Below are positions 57,559-64,000 of a DNA stretch of 64,000 bases, one piece after another; within the stretch, counting starts at the first letter, position 1, and the number at the start of each line of letters is the position of its first letter. The position numbers and the translations under genes are program-made. Below the pieces are notes generated by a model. That model had not been told where the DNA came from. It worked only from the letters and a program-made list of their open reading frames with translations, and searched no databases. The stretch lies in NCBI RefSeq assembly GCF_025698545.1, contig NC_068570.1, positions 52,037,924-52,101,923 on the forward strand. Direction: 5' to 3'. The stretch comes from Gossypium raimondii. Its lineage: Eukaryota > Streptophyta > Magnoliopsida > Malvales > Malvaceae.

Positions 57559-60304
57559 CTACTGTTGCTGTTCGTATATCTGCATATAAGCTTCAGATAA
57601 TGCAACCATCTGAGGAAGTGTTTCAGAAACATGCAGATCTTGCATTTCATACCTGCAAAATGTAAATTTCGGATGCATCATCCCCTGTATGTAGCATTTC
57701 ACTCACATAAATCAACAAATTAAAAAAAAGAAAAAAAAAAGAGAGGAAGTATTTAGAAAATTACCATAGTTCTTCCGATTTCCGCTGTACAAAGACTCTG
57801 TAGAATCCCTCGTCAGGCTTACCATCATGAACGACATTAGCAATTAAATCATACTTGGTGCGCAACTTTTCATTCTCCTTTGTTGGTGCTGGCAAAGGAA
57901 TGTAGTCTTTCAACTCGAGGTTTTTCACTGGAAAGTTCACTGCAAATGGGAAACATTAAGTTAGTACGAAGTGACAAAAACCCAGTCACATCCCGTGACA
58001 TAATGATTACAATCCAGAGATGGATTGATCAAACTCTAATATGTCCAAATGAAAAAAAAAAAAAAACTCACCCAATGTTGGGTTCTTTTCTCTGAAGAAA
58101 TTATTCTTAGTAAATCGGCGCATATGAAGTATCAAATACTGTGGCAATTTGGTGACTCGATATCTCATTCTTGCAGGAGGACGAACAGTAGTTGTTACCA
58201 TCTCACCATCAAACTTCTTTAGTATATTAAACAAAGGTACCTAAAACAAAATTCATTAAAGAAATTAGTCTCAATACATTAAAAGCATCACAGATCATAA
58301 CTTGCCTAGATGGATGACAGAACGGAAGGAAAAATACCCACAGAAGACATAAAATACCTGAGGTATTATATTTTTCTCCATCACATCTTTGAAAAGTGGT
58401 GGTTCTGGCAAATCCAGACCAAGCATCAGAAAGGGCATTCTGTATGTTTCAGCCGCAACATTATTATTCTCAATTTGACCATCTGTAATCTTTAATGCTC
58501 CATTCTGTTCCCCATCACTTTCTTTCTTCTCACTGATAGCTTTGCTCTGAGTCTCTTTCACAACCTCCAGTTCCCCCTATTGAATACCAATGTGTAAAAT
58601 AAGCAGAAGATTATGCCAAAGCATGAAACAATGAGAGCAAGGTTTTAATTAGAACCTGAAAGCACTTATGGATGATGCTGCTACTTTTCTTCGAAGTTCT
58701 AAGATCTGCATGCAATGTGTTAAGAAGCCATGACATGAATTCAACTGGTTCACACTGCACGCCTATTCGAAACCGTTTTTTACTTGCTTTCATAACTGCC
58801 TGTAGAAACTCATGTGGGCTCACCTGTTGACACAAATGAGTAAAACCATAAACACAATGTGTTCCAGAACAATAATCTTTGCAATAATATAAGCATGATC
58901 TAACCTGTCCTTTAAAGTTTCGAGCATGCCAAATCTTTCGTGTGAGTTCTCCAAACCGATGAACAAGTTGAGATCTACAGTGCTGGTAATTCTCAGGGAT
59001 AAGGAAGAAGTTTCTTAAGGGAGTAACTCTCATTAAAGATTGAATGGTGACATTGACAAAATCAGTCTTTTGAATATTATTCAGCCCAACCTGAAGGTTA
59101 GCACAAAAAAGCGATAATTTTAACACAAAAGGAGGAAAAAAATCAAAAGCTTATATTAAATGTGCCCTTGAATTTTAGAACAAAGATGATTACCATCCCA
59201 GGAAGGTAATCTGAACCATCAAGTGCCCTAGACCATTGCTTGTTCTTATCAAGTTGTTCAAGTTGTTCTCTGGAAAACCTGCATATATGGAGCCCAAGTA
59301 AAAAAACGTGTAAGTGCCTGAAGTCAAGACATCCTTTCACAAAGGAAAATTGAAAGCCGAAAGGCAATCATTTGCAAATATCAACCAGTCAAAGTCAATG
59401 CAGATAAAAGGATATCCTTTTAATTTGATAGCTAAAGTTGTAAAGAAAACATGAATTTCCTGCGAGCTAGAAAAGCCACAGCAAACAACAGGCACATTCT
59501 ACATACAAGCCAGACATCCAGAGAATTATATAATGCAAATGTGCATGCACATGCCTTGCAGTGATAAAATAAGAAAAGGGAGCATGAAGAACAAAGAGAA
59601 ATGGGGAAAAGCAAGTAAAACTGTAAAAGCAATCAAGCAAGATATGAGCAAACCTTGGGTATAGAACATGGCGAATATCATCCAATGATGGGTCATTAAT
59701 TTCATACCCATCAGGGAGGCAGTACACCTTCTCTGTTCGAAGATTGATGTAGACATGATGTCCTGCTTCTAGACTATGAGTATATGCATGGGACTTCTTC
59801 CCTCTTCCTTGGTAATACTTCCCACAGACCAGGCATGCATACACATTCAAATTCGACAAAGAGACCGAACAAAATTTCTCGAAATCAAAATCCAGAACCT
59901 ATCAAACAGAATTAAATATCCATTTGGAAAATCTTAAGTAATTGAACAATTACATAATAAATTCAAATTTGAGTAGTTACAATGAAGTTATTTACCTGGC
60001 GGTTAACAGTATCGAGGTAAGGGCAGTCTCTACGCACTTCAACCTGGCGATTTGACCTCCCTGGAGTTGCTCCTAGCCCATATGGATCATCTTCATCTTC
60101 ATCATCTTCTTCTTCACTTTTAACTCTGTGACCATCTTCTTCTCTGCTGCCTATGTGATTCAATGCTCTCCTTTCATCATCTTCATCGTCATTATAAGGC
60201 ACAAGTGACTCTTCAGGAGGTGAAGATGGTGAATCCAAAACCCTCTGCCGTTTTAAGTCTCGTTCCCCGTCTACACTATCACCAAGTTCCCTTTTTGATT
60301 TCAT
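57559..60304 (-). CDS. USP39/SAD1-like tri-snRNP-associated protein
   Basis: Nine exons (60304-59996, 59898-59654, 59278-59194, 59090-58905, 58823-58656, 58576-58358, 58240-58072, 57939-57765, 57652-57559), GT-AG, in frame, 549 aa. USP39 (yeast Sad1) is needed for assembly and stability of the U4/U6.U5 tri-snRNP in pre-mRNA splicing. An acidic N-terminus (~1-90) precedes a ZnF-UBP domain (Cys94 onward; CLVCGKYYQGRGKKSHAYTH, GHHVYINLRTEKVYCLPDGY). The peptidase-like fold follows. Where active deubiquitinases have GNTCYMN, this reads GLNNIQKTDFVN with Asp223 in place of the catalytic Cys, as in other USP39 proteins, so it is a scaffold rather than a protease. It ends HVSETLPQMVALSEAYMQIY, the plant form. 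The ATG at 60304 was chosen over upstream non-ATG codons. Confidence 0.94.
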
Positions 60305-60850
60305 CTTCTTTCCCCCCCCCTTCACTCTCACAATTTCTGCTGTTATACCACAGTAGCATTCATCAATTAAACCAAATTCCCATGAGATCTTCTACTGCAA
60401 TCGTTCACCTAAAATAAATGATAAAAAAAAAGAACTATACTTTTGGATGCTGAGAAAAAAAAAAGCAGGAAAATTCATAGCCAACTATCTAGGGTTTTTA
60501 TTGAGTACCAGATAAAACATAGCAGCATAGCAAAGAAACTTAAGTACAAAGGAGATTAGATAAATTTTCAAACAAAATATCAGCGACTAAAATATACTAT
60601 ACATTTCTTTTATTTTTTAAAGAAATTAGAAGAAGAGTTTTAACGACGAACCTGAAAGACAATTTCTACTCAAAGGAAAAAAGCTCAGGTTAATCGTTCA
60701 GTGCAAACTGTGGCCAATCGCCGACGTTTCAAGGACACAACGAAGGGAGAAAAAGAGTGTCGAGTTCGGGTAACTAATTTCTAAGGCGGTAAGATCCGGC
60801 GTCGAGCGAAACTTGATTATCCAATCCAACCCTAAGATTAGGTGAAAGGT
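60305..60850 (-). promoter_or_regulatory. Leader and promoter of USP39, possible leader intron
   Basis: On the minus strand, CTTTCAG|GTTCGTC near 60650 can serve as a donor and ATTTTAG|GTGAACG near 60410 as an acceptor, so the leader probably has a ~240-bp intron. A six-codon uORF (ATGGGAATTTGGTTTAATTGA) occurs on the 3' side of the acceptor. The transcription start is probably near 60850. Confidence 0.45.
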
Positions 60851-62604
60851 GGAAGCTTAGGCCTGTTTTAAATTGGGCTTCCATTTGTGCCCGATCTGTT
60901 CCTTAGAGATTGGACTTCGGCCACCATTTAAAATTTCAATCCAAATAAAAGAAGTCGCTTTAAGTTTTAACAACCAATTTATGCAAACATCTTGTGTTCA
61001 AGCATTCTGTCGATAAAATTTCCTGAGTTTGATTTTTGAGCAACACTTACCTTCTATTTTATCAAAAATCTTTACTTTTTGGGTAAATTATACTCATAAT
61101 TACCTAACTATTAGTAAACTCTTTTTAGATGACGTGACGGTTTTTAAAATTGAAATAATAATTAATTTAGCCCTCAATGTTTACACATTACCTAATTTTA
61201 TCCCATTTTTACATGAAAATATAATTTAATATACAATGTGTAAATTATATATTTATATATTTATAAATATATATATATATATTTATAAATTTTCGTTTAT
61301 TTTAAACTGGACAATCCTCAAATACATTACTTTTATTATACTTCAAATGACTAAGAACTTGATATCTCTCAATGATAACCAATTAATTTTTCTTTTTGTT
61401 AGCCTGACCACCATTGACGAAGCAAATCAAAACTCATTTTTTTAAATTTTTTTTAAGCTATCAGACTTACAATTGGATTGAACTAATGAAGTGGGTATTT
61501 ATATTTTCAAGCAATTGAATTGGCTAATTTTCAAATTTTGGGTTGTTTCGTTTCTTCTTTTTTTAAAATTTTTTCGTTGAATCAAACACAAGGATGATGT
61601 TGGAAAGGGTCACAAAGAAAAGCAAAACTATACAAAAGGATCAAATTATACAATGTGAAAATGTTGAGGGTTCAATTTTTTAGAATCAAAAATAAATTGG
61701 CACAATATATAAATATGCAAAAGGATCAAATTACTATTGCACCTTTTTCCTATAAATAGGAACCATGGGTTGAGCCAAAATTAAAGAATAGATTATATTT
61801 TCTTGAAAATTCAAGTTTTTGGTTTCAAATAGAGAGAAATTAGTTCTTCCATTGAAAATTAATTAAAATTTTTTATTTTGTGCGATCGATTTGTAAAGTT
61901 AGAGCCTACACTCTAAGTAAGCTAGGGTTTGAAGATAGAAGAGAAAACCGTTTGGTAGAAAACCAAGAAACGAACTAAATCTCCTCGCTCAAAGCACATG
62001 TACTAATTTAGTCCAGTATGTATTACTATAAATATCACCAGGTTCGATTTTAAGAAAAATTCTAAACTTTCATTGTGCATCTATCACTGTTTTCTAAACC
62101 ATTTTTTCCAACAAAACCCCCTTACATTTGCCTCTACGTGTAGAGAAGCATTAAATATGGAGGTTTAATAATTGCAGTGTGGGAAAATCTTCTCCCACTC
62201 TTGGACCTCGACAATACCCCTCATCTTGATGAGTAATGAGGGAGACTGAAATGGTATGATTATTATTCCATCATTGAAATCGTGGATAGGATAGATGATG
62301 AGCTTCTACAACATTGCTTTAAATTCAATGTCCAGGTTCATTTTGATATTGATAATGGATGGTATTTTGGTCTCCTTGTTCCTAATGGTGACAACTCCGT
62401 AAAAGTAAAGACATAATTTTTTGTTTGTTTTTATAGACGGTGTCAATTGTTATAATAATTAAGTTATACAAGGTGTTAAGAGTGTACAATGGTGGTGGTT
62501 CATTCTGAGTGATGCAAAGACCCACTAAGGATAGAGGTTTAAGGTTGTTGTTGGAACAACCTAGAGGATATAGGTTCGAACACACAAATTGATTTCATTA
62601 AATG
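60851..62604. other. AT-rich intergenic, TA microsatellite, no gene seen
   Basis: A TA-rich run (TATATATTTATA...) lies near 61245-61285. Around 62200-62400 the composition is less AT-rich, but no open frame of note remains. I see no gene. Confidence 0.45.
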
Positions 62605-63110
62605 CTTTTAAACCATCACTCATATTCTAAACTAATTCTTAAACTCAAAATATATTCTAATTGAGTCCTCAAAGTATCAAAATATTGTATCAACCATATC
62701 CTTCCATCAGCCTAGGTGTCAATTTAGGTGTTAAATCTTGATTCTATTTAGAACAACTAAACCAAATTGTAAATATGTGTGTACCTATCATATGAACAAC
62801 TTGGATACAACGTATTACAAATAACCAGGATTGTCATTAATTTTTTTAGAACTATTTCCTTTTCTTACATATGTTATATCTAAGTTGACATGTAGTAGCT
62901 ACATATGACTTTATAATTTAATCCATGTGTTTTAAATATGATATACATCTTATTTGAGCTAGCATTTAATATCCGAGCTAATAGCTAGTCCTACAAAATG
63001 ACTTGATTGATACCATTTTAATGCTTTGAGGACTCAATTACAACATTCTGAAGTTTGAGGAGTAATTTAAAATTTAGACCATAGTTTGAGAATGTCTAGT
63101 GAAATTACCC
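62605..63110. repeat. Miniature element, second copy of the 19342 family
   Basis: The right end (GAGAATGTCTAGTGAAATTACCC, to 63110) is the inverse of the left end of the 19342 copy, and the inner CAGCCTAGGTGTCAATTTAG block matches AGCCTGGCTATCAACTTAGG near 19460. The left end is less certain. It is about 506 bp and noncoding. Confidence 0.6.
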
Positions 63111-63310
63111 ATGTATTAACATATTATTTCGAAACTTCACACTTGAACACATACATGTTTCAATTTCATTGGATTCTTCTGTTATCATAATAGATGTTGT
63201 CAAGATACTGATACATAGGAACAATGTTAAAGTGCCCACCCGAACCTAAGTAGTGGGGATGGTGAAAGGGTGTAACTATGCATACATAAGGATATGTAAA
63301 ACCATTTCAA

Positions 63311-63472
63311 ATGGGAAACTATACATCATTCCATGAAAATAATACCCCAAACAACTATAATTGTTCGTTGAACCTCTTGCCACCTTTGGACCAACCTTCA
63401 TCACCGGCACCATACTCTCTTCACCCTACAACAATGATGAATGCTAATACTATATATGTTTGGTTTTCATAA
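63311..63472 (+). CDS. Unassigned 53-aa exon-like open frame
   Basis: ATG at 63311 opens 53 codons (MGNYTSFHENNTPNNYNCSL then NLLPPLDQPSSPAPYSLHPT) and closes at TAA 63470-63472. The Asn/Ser/Pro-rich composition looks like the flexible part of a plant transcription factor and unlike the surrounding AT-rich noise. It has no recognised domain or clear splice partners. It could be a relic exon, an unrecognised small gene, or chance. Confidence 0.3.
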   Translation: MGNYTSFHENNTPNNYNCSLNLLPPLDQPSSPAPYSLHPTTMMNANTIYVWFS

Positions 63473-64000
63473 TGAAAAATGTTGGCATCACACAAATCTT
63501 TAACTAATGTGTACTAATTCAATCTGTTCTTGGCCCATTGTTTAGTTTCACATGTTTAAGGTAGTTTCTCATTTAGGGGTAAGTGGAAAATGGTTATAAT
63601 AAGATCTTAGTTAAAATAATTAAGTCAACCGATTATCGATTGTTGAATTTCATAAATAAATTAATTGACTTAATCGACTGAACATATATTTTAATTTTAA
63701 AATATATTTATAATATATAATAAATATATAGTTTAAATTAGTCCTACTCAATTTACAAATTCAATCCAACCCAAATTTATTGATTGATTGGATTCTTTTG
63801 AAAGTTAATCAATTAAATCCATTATTTAAAATAAAAGGAACTAATCAGCTTAACTATTGGTGATCTTTAATTTCATTTGAGAGTGTTATTTTTTTTAACA
63901 TTAATCTCATTATTATTCATTATGATATAATATCTAGCCTCATCTATAGTTCCTCCCCAACTCTTAATTAGAAGGATAATGCACTTTAACACACTCAAAC
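63473..64000. other. AT-rich end of window, no gene seen
   Basis: AT-rich DNA with GGTTAAT-like patches near 63620-63660. Nothing supportable. Confidence 0.4.

Noticed and set aside
61220-61290. TA-rich run considered as an origin or matrix-attachment site
   Set aside because: A simple microsatellite explains it; no other supporting elements are visible.
1-64000. Possible tRNA, CRISPR, phage or bacterial operon features
   Set aside because: No tRNA-like B-box with a credible cloverleaf, no spaced direct-repeat array and no operon spacing were seen; gene structure is clearly plant nuclear.

Overview
This is a plant nuclear window, AT-rich, with small plant-type GT-AG introns, plant-only gene families and dense transposon debris. 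Protein sequences and repeat types (GGGCCGGGC-rich hAT miniatures, long Ty3/gypsy LTRs) suggest a eudicot of the Malvaceae, most likely a cotton (Gossypium). That assignment rests on recognition, not on a search.

Layout. 1-8.6 kb is mostly repeats: two inverted-repeat miniatures, a 420-bp hAT miniature with a perfect 8-bp target duplication, a decayed ZMYM1-like hAT transposase, and one small unknown gene (2796-3419, minus). 8.7-15.5 kb is a housekeeping block: MED11 (minus) and a mitochondrial pyruvate carrier (plus) transcribed divergently from a 291-bp gap, then chloroplast GAR transformylase (purine synthesis). 15.5-20.5 kb holds several miniature transposons, a possible 29-aa peptide transcript and an unknown basic protein with a likely N-myristoylation site (19976-20455). 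21.6-44.2 kb is a retrotransposon cluster: a young but broken Ty1/copia element (21637-26391), an older, heavily decayed Ty3/gypsy chromovirus (26629-38398) carrying a solo LTR of another family inside it (28991-31963), a LINE fragment, two related hAT miniatures and another solo LTR (41764-44175). 44.8-60.9 kb is gene-rich: a GPI-anchored early-nodulin-like protein, the TFIIF alpha subunit (RAP74), an endo-beta-mannanase, an intronless wax-synthase-like MBOAT acyltransferase and the spliceosomal USP39/SAD1 protein. 61-64 kb is AT-rich, with a miniature transposon and one unplaced exon-like ORF.

How the genes relate. They form no operon or cluster; they are independent plant genes. Shared themes are general transcription and RNA processing (MED11, TFIIF alpha, USP39), organelle metabolism (pyruvate import, plastid purine synthesis) and cell surface/lipid functions (ENODL, mannanase, acyltransferase). 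Intron-exon structures for MED11, MPC, GART, ENODL, RAP74, MAN and USP39 were worked out by hand; each keeps frame through all junctions and uses GT-AG borders. I found no CRISPR, operon-like or clearly new multi-gene system. The best leads are the duplicated last exon in the pyruvate carrier, a uORF before GAR transformylase, the compact MED11/MPC promoter and two unassigned small ORFs.
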